Origin: Calliphora vicina
Taxonomy: Eukaryota > Arthropoda > Insecta > Diptera > Calliphoridae
DNA: 64,000 nt
Direction: 5' to 3'
Assembly (NCBI RefSeq): GCF_958450345.1
Contig: NC_088781.1
Span: 79,125,797 to 79,189,796, forward strand
The notes under the pieces were generated by a model. It was not told where the DNA came from. It ran no database searches and saw only the letters and a program-made list of their open reading frames with translations. Positions 21,560 through 35,902 of this stretch are shown here, in pieces; within the stretch, counting starts at the first letter, position 1, and each line of letters starts with the position of its first letter. The position numbers and the translations under genes are program-made.

Positions 21560-22208
21560 TTATCGTAGTTTTTGCGAACATCATCTCACAAACGTAGGTA
21601 ATACTTTTTTGAATTTTAAGCACACATAAATGAATACAATGGTTTTTTTCTTATGTATGTGAATAGTGAGAAATAAAAAATGTCCAATGCTCAAAATTGA
21701 GAGGCTTTCTCATAATGTTGTTGATTTTTTTATCTCAACTATCTTTTAATGCATTATATGTTAGCTTTTTCTCAGCTAGTTGTGGTTGACTCTTAGATTA
21801 TTTTCAATGAAGCCAACTGACTATTTTAACATGGGGGTGTCATTGGCAGTAGTCAATTGTCCGACTCTGCAGAACTTTTCAACTAACTTAAAGTCAGCTA
21901 TGTAATAGTTAACTTAAAGTTAGCAATTAACTAACTTAAAATTGGTTATTCAAAGGTTAGCTTAAAGTTGGCTAATTTGTATGTAACTTAAAGTTAGTTA
22001 TTTAAAACTTTAAGTTGACTAATTTTTAGCTAACTTAAATTATCTGCAATTCTTATGAGAAGCAGACGTGTTTTTTATTCGATCCGCGATTTAAGTGGTT
22101 TCAGTGAAAATTTAAATAAAAAGGAAAAATTTTGCGATTGGACGCAAAAAAAATAAATATTTCTCTAAGTGTTTAATATAAACAAACAAATTAAAAAAAT
22201 ATACAATA

Positions 22209-22777
22209 AGGGTACTCATTTAAACGCTTAAGTTTCCTATTTGTGCAAATGTGCAAAATTTGCGCGACGTGTTTCATGAACTCACCTTTTCAATTTTTTT
22301 CAGAAAATTTATATTTCATAAAAATGTCAAATAAAAATAAATTCAACAAAAGCTTTTAAAAAAATTTTTTCAAATTGCATACATTTTAATTTGAAAAATC
22401 TTGAATGAAAGTTAAATCTTTGGAACAAATGGTGGTATACATAGTTTGGAAGATTTTGTTTATATTCTATCTGTTGGTTAATGTTTTCAGACACAATGCC
22501 ATTTAATCCAATCATTCTGTTCCAAAGTTACACAATTTTCACATGCACAAAATTTTTATATTTTTTGATTTTTATTTCTTATAAATAAAAATAAACAAAA
22601 GCAGCTGATTCATCAAATGCACAATAAATTCAAGTTTGCGAGTCTAAATTGACGCGCAAACTTATCGGAGTTGTGCAAACGAATTTCCATACATTTTTTG
22701 ACAGCTCATTTGCGAGAGTGTAAAAATGCACAGATTGCACAGTTTGCGAGACATATAAGCGTTTACATGAGGACCCT
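22209..22777. mobile_element. MITE in the retroelement 5' leader, copy 4
   Basis: Same element, TA flanks and position in the unit as 8409-8977. Confidence 0.75.
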
Positions 22778-22863
22778 TAATATAACAAAAAAAAATAGAA
22801 ATTGGTTTAAAAGTGCTTTGTTTATTTTATTTTTTCAAATTTCGTTAAATTACTGTGAGCATA

Positions 22864-24341
22864 TGAACTCTCATAATGAGAGTAGACTCAGTTTAAACGG
22901 CAGAAATTCCTACATATTTTTGAACGGGGAGGGTAAAATAGAAGTGCTAACAAAAATATAAGAGATCCAGACTTTAACAAAAATTATTTAACCGCCAAAC
23001 CGATTGAGAGAGCGCGCTCTTGTTTCCCCGTGATACAAATACATGAGAACAATATTGCACACACATCATCACCTAATAATGCTTGTTTAGAACAAAGCAT
23101 AAAAGAAAATAAAAAGTGTTCTGGTACAACAACAAATACTGTAGTATATATAACAGAGTCAAGCTTATGATAATCCACTAACAACACCTAGTGAGAGTTT
23201 TAATGTATTTAACACTGTAAATACCGTGATGGAAGATAATGGTACATCAAGGGGTGCTATACCTAAGGTCGGAAATAAGATAAGTAAAACTAAATCTCCA
23301 GTTCAAACAGGTATGCTTAGATATATAAGAATTAATAAACGAAATTTAAGTCCCCAGAAAAGTCTGCCTTCTGAGAAAAATCAAAAAATTACTGATAACC
23401 CCTTGAAAAGTAACCGTTTTGTTCTCTTGAGTGAGGAAGATTCTAATCATCAAAAAAATTATGATAAATCCATCCGTAAACCGTTAAATCCACCACCAAT
23501 ATTCCTTCGTGAAACTAGCTCTAATAGCTTAGTGAAATCATTTATTGAACTCATTGGAAAAAATAATTTTCATATTGTTGCAATAAGAAAAGGAAGTGTG
23601 CAAGAGACAAAAATAGTTGAGGATTGTTATAGAAAAATCTCTCAACACCTAAATGACAGTAAGAAAAACTTTTATACATATCAACTTAAGAGTTGCAAGG
23701 GCTTGATAGTAGTCATAAAAGGTATAGAGTCCAGTGTTGATACAAACGAAATCAAGGAGGCCCTGGAAGAATTGGGCTATCAGATAAAGAATGTAGTCAA
23801 TATATTTAATAGAGACAAGGTTCCTCAGCGTAATCGTCCAGTTCAGTGTAGTAATTGTCAGGAATTTGGACATACACGTAATTATTGTACCCTACGCACA
23901 GTATGTGTTGCATGCGGAGGCCTGCACTCTTCGTCACAATGTGATATAGTTGAGAATGGTCTCAGTAGGAAATGTGGTAACCCACCGCAGTTAGGTGGAG
24001 ATCATTCCGCAAATTATCGCGGATGCCCGGTCTACAAGGAGTTACTAAAAAGATTAAGAGTGAGGCAAAAGCTGTTGAGAGGTGAAATAGTTGAATCAAC
24101 ACCTACAAATTCGGTATCTACATCTAGACCACTAAGCTCTGGAGTATCACAGAAAAATGGCCAGAAAGCTACAATTAATGCTGGAGCCAGCTCATACGCC
24201 AGTATTTTAAAAACGGGTTATCAAAAGCCAAAAGTCCCCCAAAATTTGGGAGGGTTGGAAAACCTTATGCAAACACTTACTGAGAATATTTCCTCTCTTA
24301 ATCAAAATATGTCAGTCTTGCTTAAGCCGTTGTTAATTTGA
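22864..24341 (+). pseudogene. Jockey-clade gag (ORF1), copy 4
   Basis: The main frame (ATG at 23229) is intact to 24341 with full C-terminus. Private change: RLRERQK reads RLRVRQK, just after the third knuckle. The N-terminal frameshifts are shared with the other copies. Confidence 0.75.
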
Positions 24342-24455
24342 GACACAATCTCGGCAGTTCTTTTTCTAGTATTTAAAATTCAAAAGAAAAAATAAAAATT
24401 ATAAAAAAACACAAACAATTACATTTCATAAAATTACCAATAACAACTGTGTAAA

Positions 24456-25622
24456 GTGTATAAACAACGACCAACAAGCAAGATCAAGCGTACACGTAAA
24501 AGTGATGATGTTAACGCATCATGCGTAAACACAATGCCTAAAAAAATTAAACCCAATAACAATGTGCCTAATGTAAGCACTAACAATTATTTTTCGCCGT
24601 TACAAACCATCGATGATGACAAAATCGATGATGAAGTTATCATTATAAAAACAACAAAAGAAACAATTCCCCCAATAACAATTTAAAAGTGCAAAATCGA
24701 AGAAATTCATGAAATATGCAAATCAAAAAATATAACTGATTATGCGATTAGAAAAATATCAATTGGACTAAAATTATTTTGTAAAAATAAAGAAGATTTT
24801 GAAAAAGTTTGCAATGTTATGAATTTTTTACATATGCAACAAAATATGAATTTTTTACATATGCAACAAAAAACGATAAACCCTATAAGGCTCTTATCTT
24901 TGGTATGGATAAATATGATCCCAATATTATTAAAAAAAAAACTTACAGATTTAGGTCTAAAATGTTTGGATGTTAAACTAGTTATTAAAAAAAGTTCCTA
25001 TAATAGCGAATATTGTATATATGTTGCTTATTTTCATAGAAAGACTATTACTTTAAAAGAGTTAAGACAAAATAACTCCGTAATCGATTATGTTAAAGTG
25101 CGATGGGAATTTCAACAGCAGAACAAATCGAAGATAACACAATGCTACAACTGCCAAATGTTTGGCCACGGCTCAAGTAGATGTAAAGTCAAAACCTTTT
25201 GTGCGAACTGTGCAGGTCATCACAAAACAGCAGACTGTAAGGAATCTTCTGTTAAATGTGCTAATTGTAATGGAGCTCATAAGTCGTTTTCTAATGATTG
25301 TCCCAGTAAGGTGAACTATATACAACTAAGGCAACGTGCACAACCAACTCCCCGACGTTCTGTCAACAACAATTTTGCAAATCCAAATTCCAGCAATTAC
25401 AACAGAAGTTTTCCAAACGCCTTAAGGCAAAATGCTCCTACCAATTCAAATATATGGCAATCAACAAACAACAACTCATCTAACAGTAACAATGATGTCC
25501 CTTTTACAACTGAGGAAATAAAAAATCTTACAATAGAACTGATTATTAATCTTCAAAATTGCTAAACTAAGGTTGATCAATTTGAGGTGATAACTAACAT
25601 CGCTTGTAAGTTTCTTTCATAA
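24456..25622 (+). pseudogene. I-element-like gag, copy 4
   Basis: It has the same two in-frame TAA stops (24684-24686 and 25563-25565). After the first stop the codon is AAG, so the next ATG is in the 27-bp repeat (24819), leaving a 248-residue frame with all three knuckles. Private changes near the start: S to P and D to N. Confidence 0.75.
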
Positions 25623-25658
25623 TGGATAATTGTTTCGGCTTTGGAACACTCTAGGTGC

Positions 25659-27663
25659 CAAATCCCTCCAAAAAGTAATACGCCTATTTCAAATTCGGAT
25701 ATTGAAAGACTTCTTATCGAAAAGAGAAGACTCAGAAGAGAATGGCAACATAATAGATCACCTGCTGCAAAGCAGTACGAAAACTGAAAAGAGCCTTTCA
25801 TTTAGAAGAGGATCGCATAAACGAAAATTATATTAGAAGTTTGACGAGTACAAAATACACAAATTTCTCTCTTTGGAAGGCAACGAGGAACATTAAGCCA
25901 CCGGTAGAGGCACAAAGTGCTTTAAGAAAAGCTGACGGAACCTGGGCACGAAGTGCTATAGAAAAAGCCTCAGTATTTGCTGAACATTTAAGTGAAGTAT
26001 TTCAACCCTACTCCACGGTAAATGAGTTTGAACTAGAAGAACTGCCAGCTTCAACAATGGCTAATGCAGCCCAATTCGATATTAGTCCTGAGGATGTTAA
26101 TAGAGTAATTAAAAATAAATTAGACTTGAAAAAATCACCGGGATATGATTTAATAACTCAATCAATGATTAAGAACCTACCAAATGTGGCAATAATTGTG
26201 CTATCTATATTGTTTAATGCGATCTTGAAACTAGGAATTTATCCAAAAAATTGGAAAATTTCTCAAATAATAATGATACCTAAACCGGGTAAAGATTTAT
26301 CCCTGCCATCTTCTTATAGTCCTATTAGCCTACTCCCTTGTTTGTCGAAGCTATTCGAGAAAATATTCCAGGAAAAGATAATACCTTTTTTGAATGATGG
26401 AAACATTATCCCAGTACACCAATTTGGTTTCCGTGAACATCATGGCACCATTGAACAGGTCAATCGTTTAACTGGAGAGATTAGAAAATCTTTTGAATTA
26501 AAGAAATATTGTTCTGCCGTCTTTTTAGACGTTGCTCAGGCTTTTGACAAGGTATGGCATAAAGGTCTAGTACATAAAATCAAATGTTTACTACCACTAT
26601 GTACTCATAAATACCTGGAGTCTTATTTATCGAATAGACTTTTCAGAGTTAAGTTTAGTACTCTGTTCATATTTGCGAAAAATTATGGTTTTTTCATGCG
26701 AAAAATTTTACATGCTGTTTGACAGATAGCTGTCCGTGCGAAAGAAGTGCAGCGTATGTTATTTCGTGTGGAAAAATAAGGTTACCAGATGTATTTCACA
26801 TGTTTTCCACAATAAAAACAGAGTACTGCTTTTGCGAAATTATTTCGCATATATTTCATTCCAACTATTTTATATGTAGTTTGACAGCATTTCGCACGAA
26901 ATTTTGAACAGAGTACCTAGCTTTAAGTACAATGATTATGTGACGAGAGAATACAAGATTGGAGCTGGCGTTCCACAGGGAAGTGTACTAGGACCTACGC
27001 TATATTTCAACATTTGCTGATGATACTGCCATTATTAGCTCAGACGAAAACCCACTCATGGCATCTAGTCAACTACAGAATTACCTCGTACGTGTGGAGT
27101 CATGGTTGAAAAGTAAACATGTTACGTTCGCTCTAAGGAGAGGAAATTGCTCACCTGTCACACTCAACAACGTTAATATACCGCAGTCTGATTATGTCAC
27201 CTACCTTGGTATTCATCTAGATAGACGGCTTACTTGGCGCCGACACATAGAAACCAAGAGACTTCACATGAAGTTAAAAGCCTCTAGCTTTCATTGGTTA
27301 ATCAGTGACCAATCAAAATTAAGCCTTGAATATAAAGTCATCCTGTATAAGACCGTTTTAAAACCAATTTGGACATATTGAATTCAATTATGGGGAATGG
27401 CGAGCAACACCAGTATTGATCTTATACAGAGGGCACAATCTAAAATTCTTAGGACCATGACGGGAGCACCATGGTACATAAGAAATGAAAACATCCACAG
27501 AGACCTAGGAGTGACATTGGTAAAGGAAGAGTTCAAGAAAGTTCGTGAGAAATATATTGTGAAGCTGCGAAACCATCCCAATACGCTTGCAAGACAACTT
27601 GTGCAGACCCAAACCCGATCCAGGCTCCGTAGAGCAGATCTACCACCCCGCAAAAATGAGTGA
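25659..27663 (+). pseudogene. Jockey-clade reverse transcriptase (ORF2 fragment), copy 4
   Basis: All lesions of copy 2 are present at equivalent places: missing endonuclease, frameshift near 25785, MITE at 26659, deletion before FADD near 27004, and TGA at 27379-27381. This identity of lesions shows descent by duplication. Confidence 0.85.
26659..26917. mobile_element. 259-bp MITE inside the reverse transcriptase, copy 4
   Basis: Same element, same insertion base and same flanking TAG as 12751-13009. Confidence 0.75.
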
Positions 27664-28086
27664 CAATTTACCATTATGGCTCTCTTGTTGAAGAGCAAAT
27701 AGTATTAATTTTAGTTATAAGATTTAAATACTTATTGTAAGGTCGATAACAGACAGATTCAATAAATCAATAAAGCGTTAAAAAAAAAACTTAAAGTTAG
27801 TTATTTAACTTAAAGTTTGCTAATTTTAGTTATTTATAGAAGAATTATAGTTTTATTAGCAATAAGTCCACTTTTGAATTAAACTGTTAGTAAATTACCT
27901 GAAAGTATGATTTACCTTTTTGAAAAATTATAATATTGAACCCATTTTAATTTTTTAAATTTTATTTATTTAATTTAGATAAAAAGCATAAAAACAAAAA
28001 AATATATATATTCTTATAAAAAAAAACAAAACAATTAAGTAATTCATTAATTAAAATCATTTAAAAAGCTAGACATGCTGCTTGGT

Positions 28087-28581
28087 TTACTTTTTCCAAT
28101 ATACATATATTCCAATGGGAAATACGGAAATATTGAGGATGTTAACAATTTTTGCCAAAATCGGCCACAACTGGGTTCTGGAGCTCTTAAATAATGGTAA
28201 TCCATCCATATTTAAATCAATTGTAATTTTTTGGCAATCGAGTATGGCACTTAAACATCTCATTATTTGTTTAATAAATGAATTGGCACTTAAAGGCATA
28301 TCCAAGTTTTCTTCGACTAAAATTTTCAATGGTTCTTCGAAACACCTTCGTGATGGCCTATTTTTAAAATACCATTCCCCAATTTTTTCATTAAAAGTCT
28401 TTTTTTCTTCAAATTGATCATTGGAACTACTGATATTAATAATGTTTTCGACACTTTCTCCATCTTGAAAAGTATATTTGGATAAGAAAGGGGTTTTCAA
28501 TTGTTCTGATCTATTTTTTTTTAATTTATTTAAACATTTATTTTTTTCTATCTTAAAAAGTCTTTTATTGGTACCACTCAT
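28087..28581 (-). pseudogene. EnSpm/CACTA-like transposase fragment, copy 4
   Basis: Identical in translation to 14178-14672, including the terminal frameshift. Confidence 0.55.
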
Positions 28582-29331
28582 TTTAAAAAATATATAAATT
28601 CTTATAACCACGATATCACTTAAAATCACGCACTGGACTGATTTTAATTTCATAATATAACACAAAATTGCAAATAGTAAAAATAGAGAATAAAAAAACT
28701 AACGGTTTCATTTTGAATAAATTCTGCATAACATTGCAATTAGCTTATAGTTAATCTAAAAATAGTTCACAAAATGTGCAATTGTAAAAACAATTTTATC
28801 AACAAAAAGCAAAAATGTTTAAAAGTTTGGGGAAATTCTGCATAACATTGTAGTTAGTTTATAATTAGTCAAAAAAAAAAATCATCAAAAGTCTGATCTT
28901 GTAAAAGAGAGAGAACAAATCTTACAAACAACAAGCTCTCAACAATAAATACACGTTTTGTATTTGGGGGAGTTCTGCATAACATTGTAGTTAGCTTATA
29001 GTTAGTCTAAAATAGATATCTAATAGTGTGTTATTTTCGTAGTCGAACACCAAATTTTTCGGCAGTGCTGCATTATATTGCAGTCAGCTTATAGTTAGTC
29101 TACAAAAGTTAACTAAAAGTGGATGATTTTAGTAGTGGACTAAAAAATTGCTTGCAGTGTAATTAATGAAAAAAATAAAAAAATGCAAAAATAAAACGGC
29201 CCTTTTTACATGTTCCACATTTGGATGCGTGTAACTTTTTATAGGGACGAGATAACTGTTAGCAAGTTGTTTTTATTTTATTTACAATTTTATCGCGAAT
29301 ATAGCTGATTTAAAACAAATTCGACCCTCCG

Positions 29332-30058
29332 CACAGTGGTCCAAATGCCGGAAAAAAGTCTTTTGAAAAGCCGTATCGACATAAAATTTTATACGTTTAT
29401 ACATTTCATCAGTATAAACAATCTAAGAAAAAAAAAATTTTTGGGCATGAATGTGTGTTTTTGTATGTATATTTTTTCTTTGTGGGTTTGTTTGAAGTCT
29501 ATAAACGGCGAAACGGCTGGACCGATTTTCCTGAAATATTCACACCGTCTTTCTGTATGTGTGGAAGGAATTAAAGGATACCATTCATTAAAAAATTTGA
29601 AGTGGGCGAACCTTAAAAATAAGAATACAGCTCCTTCCTTGTAATGGACATGTTAAACTCTAAATGAAATAAAAATTGTTGAGGCAAAAAGTGGCAGCTA
29701 ATTTTTTACACTTTAAAAAGCTACATATATATAGATGACGACAACATAAAAACTAAAGCTTAACTCTGTTAAATTACCATTTGAAATTCTAATAGAATTT
29801 GGACATTGAACAAAAATTTCACATTTAAAACACACATTTACATTAGGCTGTCCCGTCTTTGGATGAGAAACATGTTTTTCTAGCTACACTTTCACAAGAG
29901 GTATCAAAATTTGCGTAATTTTACACAGATTATGGTAAAAGTAAAAAAATCGAATATGCCATCTTGAGGGCTCTACTTTTGAAAACGTTTTTACAAACCT
30001 GAACCGTATGCTTAAAAAAACGAGATACAAACTTTTTTATTGTTATTTTATTGCAATT
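29332..30058 (+). mobile_element. Left half of Transib-like element, copy 4
   Basis: CACAGTGG terminus at 29332, cut at the unit junction at 30058 exactly as in copy 2. Confidence 0.75.
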
Positions 30059-31068
30059 ATGAGCAGAAAGTTAAATATATCGTTTATTTTAATGCTAAAA
30101 ATAGTTTAAACATTTTCAAAATCTTATTAGCTAATAAAAACTTTATTGCTATATATTATTTAAAACCATTTAGCAAAGATTTATAAAAAAATATTCATAC
30201 AAATTTGTACTTAAAACTTTTGGTAAACCTTTTTGGAATAAATTCCTATAATTTAAAAATTTAATAAAATCGAAAACCGAAAAATTCGCAAAATTTTAAA
30301 ATAGAATATATATCTATACTTTCCCTTCTTTAATCAACATAAAATAGTTATGGGAATTTTTGAGCATTTATGCTACTTTTTTTACTTCCAAAGAACTTTT
30401 TCATGTAAAAAAATTATAATAATAGTTTGTTCGGAGTTTACCAAAATTTAAGTACTTGCATTCATAATTTCTTTAAAAAAGACCACATATCAGTTCCCAA
30501 CAACATATATCAATATTATTAATACAAAAAACTATTTTATTCAATAATTAATAGGATATTTTAATAATCAAATATACACCTTAATATTCCATTTTTAATA
30601 GATATTAAATGTAGTATTTTTTTCATTCATCATTTGTTTTGTAAAACGCATTTTTCATTTGTCGCCACAAGTCACAGCTGCCCCAATGTACAATGTTCTC
30701 TTGTATTCAGTTGCATTTTTTTAAAAAAATATTTTATTCAAGTTACCATACGCAGCCCACAAACTTGTTAGTAAAATAATATACCGTACATGTACGTAGT
30801 GTACATTTTGAAAAGTACATAAACGCTACGAGGTAGTGAATGTGTAGAATGATCCGTACCTTATCGTAGTTTTTGCGAACATCATCTCACAAACGTAGTG
30901 TACGTTAGTGTTATTTTTCATTCGAAATTATTGTTTTATACCTTATTAGAAAGATAATTTTGTCTAGAAGATTATGATTAATGCAAATGTTTAAAAAACA
31001 GTATTTAAATAGGGAATTAGTGAATGTGTAGAATGAGGTAGTGAATGTGTAGAATGATCCGTACCTTA

Positions 31069-31803
31069 TAGGGTTTTTACACTAGCGCACATCTAACATC
31101 TACCATCAATTTGCAAAGATGTTAACATCTTCCCATAATACCATGTTCACACGACGGCATTATTCGTCATTCACGCTCTCATTCGTCATTCAACCCCCAA
31201 TTACGAACTGAATTACATGATTCGCCATGCAAAATTTCAAGTGCGAATTACCTTGTTCGTACGTAATTCAGTTTGAATTACCTTATGAATTACGAACGAA
31301 TGACTGTCATCTCTAATTTTTATCGATTATTTATGTATCAAAATCAGCTGTCCAAACAAAATAATCAAAAAGATTTTTGTATTAAATAAATAAATATATT
31401 AAAAGAAATAAAAAAGTTAAAGCCACGCAGCTCTGCCATTCTTACATCTTTAAAAAATGTTCCTATCTCATTTCGTTCCACCTAACATCTTTCGATTATT
31501 TTAGTGTCACCACTAATAAATGGCATTTATATTAAGAAAAAAATGTAAACAAATATTTGTATAATAATGAGGGGACATTTTATTTGTTTGAAATATGCTT
31601 GTGAAATTATTCTCTTATTTAATTTTATACTTAGTATAAAAAAGAAAACCAGTCTCAATTCATTTTGTTTTCATAAAAACAATATGATTTTTAATATTTT
31701 TGCAATTTTACTGATGGTAGATGTTGCAAGTGTGAACAAATCTTTCAAGTTTTCAACATCTTCCATACGTTTCGCCAAAATGTACGTAAGTGTAAAAACC
31801 CTA
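31069..31803. mobile_element. PIF/Harbinger-like MITE, copy 5 (735 bp)
   Basis: It shares the 390-bp deletion with copy 4. A short insertion (ttatacttagtata against ttatagtata) is private and happens to open an 81-codon frame, which is not a gene. Confidence 0.85.
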
Positions 31804-32452
31804 TTATCGTAGTTTTTGCGAACATCATCTCACAAACGTAGGTAATACTTTTTTGAATTTTAAGCACACATAAATGAATACAATGGTTTTTTTCTTATGT
31901 ATGTGAATAGTGAGAAATAAAAAATGTCCAATGCTCAAAATTGAGAGGCTTTCTCATAATGTTGTTGATTTTTTTATCTCAACTATCTTTTAATGCATTA
32001 TATGTTAGCTTTTTCTCAGCTAGTTGTGGTTGACTCTTAGATTATTTTCAATGAAGCCAACTGACTATTTTAACATGGGGGTGTCATTGGCAGTAGTCAA
32101 TTGTCCGACTCTGCAGAACTTTTCAACTAACTTAAAGTCAGCTATGTAATAGTTAACTTAAAGTTAGCAATTAACTAACTTAAAATTGGTTATTCAAAGG
32201 TTAGCTTAAAGTTGGCTAATTTGTATGTAACTTAAAGTTAGTTATTTAAAACTTTAAGTTGACTAATTTTTAGCTAACTTAAATTATCTGCAATTCTTAT
32301 GAGAAGCAGACGTGTTTTTTATTCGATCCGCGATTTAAGTGGTTTCAGTGAAAATTTAAATAAAAAGGAAAAATTTTGCGATTGGACGCAAAAAAAATAA
32401 ATATTTCTCTAAGTGTTTAATATAAACAAACAAATTAAAAAAATATACAATA

Positions 32453-33021
32453 AGGGTACTCATTTAAACGCTTAAGTTTCCTATTTGTGCAAATGTGCAA
32501 AATTTGCGCGACGTGTTTCATGAACTCACCTTTTCAATTTTTTTCAGAAAATTTATATTTCATAAAAATGTCAAATAAAAATAAATTCAACAAAAGCTTT
32601 TAAAAAAATTTTTTCAAATTGCATACATTTTAATTTGAAAAATCTTGAATGAAAGTTAAATCTTTGGAACAAATGGTGGTATACATAGTTTGGAAGATTT
32701 TGTTTATATTCTATCTGTTGGTTAATGTTTTCAGACACAATGCCATTTAATCCAATCATTCTGTTCCAAAGTTACACAATTTTCACATGCACAAAATTTT
32801 TATATTTTTTGATTTTTATTTCTTATAAATAAAAATAAACAAAAGCAGCTGATTCATCAAATGCACAATAAATTCAAGTTTGCGAGTCTAAATTGACGCG
32901 CAAACTTATCGGAGTTGTGCAAACGAATTTCCATACATTTTTTGACAGCTCATTTGCGAGAGTGTAAAAATGCACAGATTGCACAGTTTGCGAGACATAT
33001 AAGCGTTTACATGAGGACCCT
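32453..33021. mobile_element. MITE in the retroelement 5' leader, copy 5
   Basis: Same element, flanks and position in the unit as 8409-8977. Confidence 0.75.
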
Positions 33022-33107
33022 TAATATAACAAAAAAAAATAGAAATTGGTTTAAAAGTGCTTTGTTTATTTTATTTTTTCAAATTTCGTTAAATTACTGT
33101 GAGCATA

Positions 33108-34585
33108 TGAACTCTCATAATGAGAGTAGACTCAGTTTAAACGGCAGAAATTCCTACATATTTTTGAACGGGGAGGGTAAAATAGAAGTGCTAACAAAAA
33201 TATAAGAGATCCAGACTTTAACAAAAATTATTTAACCGCCAAACCGATTGAGAGAGCGCGCTCTTGTTTCCCCGTGATACAAATACATGAGAACAATATT
33301 GCACACACATCATCACCTAATAATGCTTGTTTAGAACAAAGCATAAAAGAAAATAAAAAGTGTTCTGGTACAACAACAAATACTGTAGTAGATATAACAG
33401 AGTCAAGCTTATGATAATCCACTAACAACACCTAGTGAGAGTTTTAATGTATTTAACACTGTAAATACCGTGATGGAAGATAATGGTACATCAAGGGGTG
33501 CTATACCTAAGGTCGGAAATAAGATAAGTAAAACTAAATCTCCAGTTCAAACAGGTATGCTTAGATATATAAGAATTAATAAACGAAATTTAAGTCCCCA
33601 GAAAAGTCTGCCTTCTGAGAAAAATCAAAAAATTACTGATAACCCCTTGAAAAGTAACCGTTTTGTTCTCTTGAGTGAGGAAGATTCTAATCATCAAAAA
33701 AATTATGATAAATCCATCCGTAAACCGTTAAATCCACCACCAATATTCCTTCGTGAAACTAGCTCTAATAGCTTAGTGAAATCATTTATTGAACTCATTG
33801 GAAAAAATAATTTTCATATTGTTGCAATAAGAAAAGGAAGTGTGCAAGAGACAAAAATAGTTGAGGATTGTTATAGAAAAATCTCTCAACACCTAAATGA
33901 CAGTAAGAAAAACTTTTATACATATCAACTTAAGAGTTGCAAGGGCTTGATAGTAGTCATAAAAGGTATAGAGTCCAGTGTTGATACAAACGAAATCAAG
34001 GAGGCCCTGGAAGAATTGGGCTATCAGATAAAGAATGTAGTCAATATATTTAATAGAGACAAGGTTCCTCAGCGTAATCGTCCAGTTCAGTGTAGTAATT
34101 GTCAGGAATTTGGACATACACGTAATTATTGTACCCTACGCACAGTATGTGTTGCATGCGGAGGCCTGCACTCTTCGTCACAATGTGATATAGTTGAGAA
34201 TGGTCTCAGTAGGAAATGTGGTAACCCACCGCAGTTAGGTGGAGATCATTCCGCAAATTATCGCGGATGCCCGGTCTACAAGGAGTTACTAAAAAGATTA
34301 AGAGAGAGGCAAAAGCTGTTGAGAGGTGAAATAGTTGAATCAACACCTACAAATTCGGTATCTACATCTAGACCACTAAGCTCTGGAGTATCACAGAAAA
34401 ATGGCCAGAAAGCTACAATTAATGCTGGAGCCAGCTCATACGCCAGTATTTTAAAAACGGGTTATCAAAAGCCAAAAGTCCCCCAAAATTTGGGAGGGTT
34501 GGAAAACCTTATGCAAACACTTACTGAGAATATTTCCTCTCTTAATCAAAATATGTCAGTCTTGCTTAAGCCGTTGTTAATTTGA
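33108..34585 (+). pseudogene. Jockey-clade gag (ORF1), copy 5
   Basis: Main frame from ATG 33473 to 34585, 370 residues, identical in translation to copy 3; N-terminal frameshifts shared. Confidence 0.75.
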
Positions 34586-34699
34586 GACACAATCTCGGCA
34601 GTTCTTTTTCTAGTATTTAAAATTCAAAAGAAAAAATAAAAATTATAAAAAAACACAAACAATTACATTTCATAAAATTACCAATAACAACTGTGTAAA

Positions 34700-35866
34700 G
34701 TGTATAAACAACGATCAACAAGCAAGATCAAGCGTACACGTAAAAGTGATGATGTTGACGCATCATGCGTAAACACAATGCCTAAAAAAATTAAACCCAA
34801 TAACAATGTGCCTAATGTAAGCACTAACAATTATTTTTCGCCGTTACAAACCATCGATGATGACAAAATCGATGATGAAGTTATCATTATAAAAACAACA
34901 AAAGAAACAATTCCCCCAATAACAATTTAAAAGTGCAAAATCGAAGAAATTCATGAAATATGCAAATCAAAAAATATAACTGATTATGCGATTAGAAAAA
35001 TATCAATTGGACTAAAATTATTTTGTAAAAATAAAGAAGATTTTGAAAAAGTTTGCAATGTTATGAATTTTTTACATATGCAACAAAATATGAATTTTTT
35101 ACATATGCAACAAAAAACGATAAACCCTATAAGGCTCTTATCTTTGGTATGGATAAATATGATCCCAATATTATTAAAAAAAAAACTTACAGATTTAGGT
35201 CTAAAATGTTTGGATGTTAAACTAGTTATTAAAAAAAGTTCCTATAATAGCGAATATTGTATATATGTTGCTTATTTTCATAGAAAGACTATTACTTTAA
35301 AAGAGTTAAGACAAAATAACTCCGTAATCGATTATGTTAAAGTGCGATGGGAATTTCAACAGCAGAACAAATCGAAGATAACACAATGCTACAACTGCCA
35401 AATGTTTGGCCACGGCTCAAGTAGATGTAAAGTCAAAACCTTTTGTGCGAACTGTGCAGGTCATCACAAAACAGCAGACTGTAAGGAATCTTCTGTTAAA
35501 TGTGCTAATTGTAATGGAGCTCATAAGTCGTTTTCTAATGATTGTCCCAGTAAGGTGAACTATATACAACTAAGGCAACGTGCACAACCAACTCCCCGAC
35601 GTTCTGTCAACAACAATTTTGCAAATCCAAATTCCAGCAATTACAACAGAAGTTTTCCAAACGCCTTAAGGCAAAATGCTCCTACCAATTCAAATATATG
35701 GCAATCAACAAACAACAACTCATCTAACAGTAACAATGATGTCCCTTTTACAACTGAGGAAATAAAAAATCTTACAATAGAACTGATTATTAATCTTCAA
35801 AATTGCTAAACTAAGGTTGATCAATTTGAGGTGATAACTAACATCGCTTGTAAGTTTCTTTCATAA
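34700..35866 (+). pseudogene. I-element-like gag, copy 5
   Basis: It has the two shared TAA stops and AAG after the first; the knuckle-bearing frame from 35063 has 248 residues. Confidence 0.75.
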
Positions 35867-35902
35867 TGGATAATTGTTTCGGCTCTGGAACACTCTAGGT
35901 GC

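Larger units (their letters stand above)
20532..30058 (+). repeat. Array copy 4, 5'-truncated unit
   Basis: It starts at taaaataatataccgtaca, equivalent to 6343 of copy 2, so 712 bp of leader are missing. The rest is complete to the unit junction at 30058. Confidence 0.95.
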
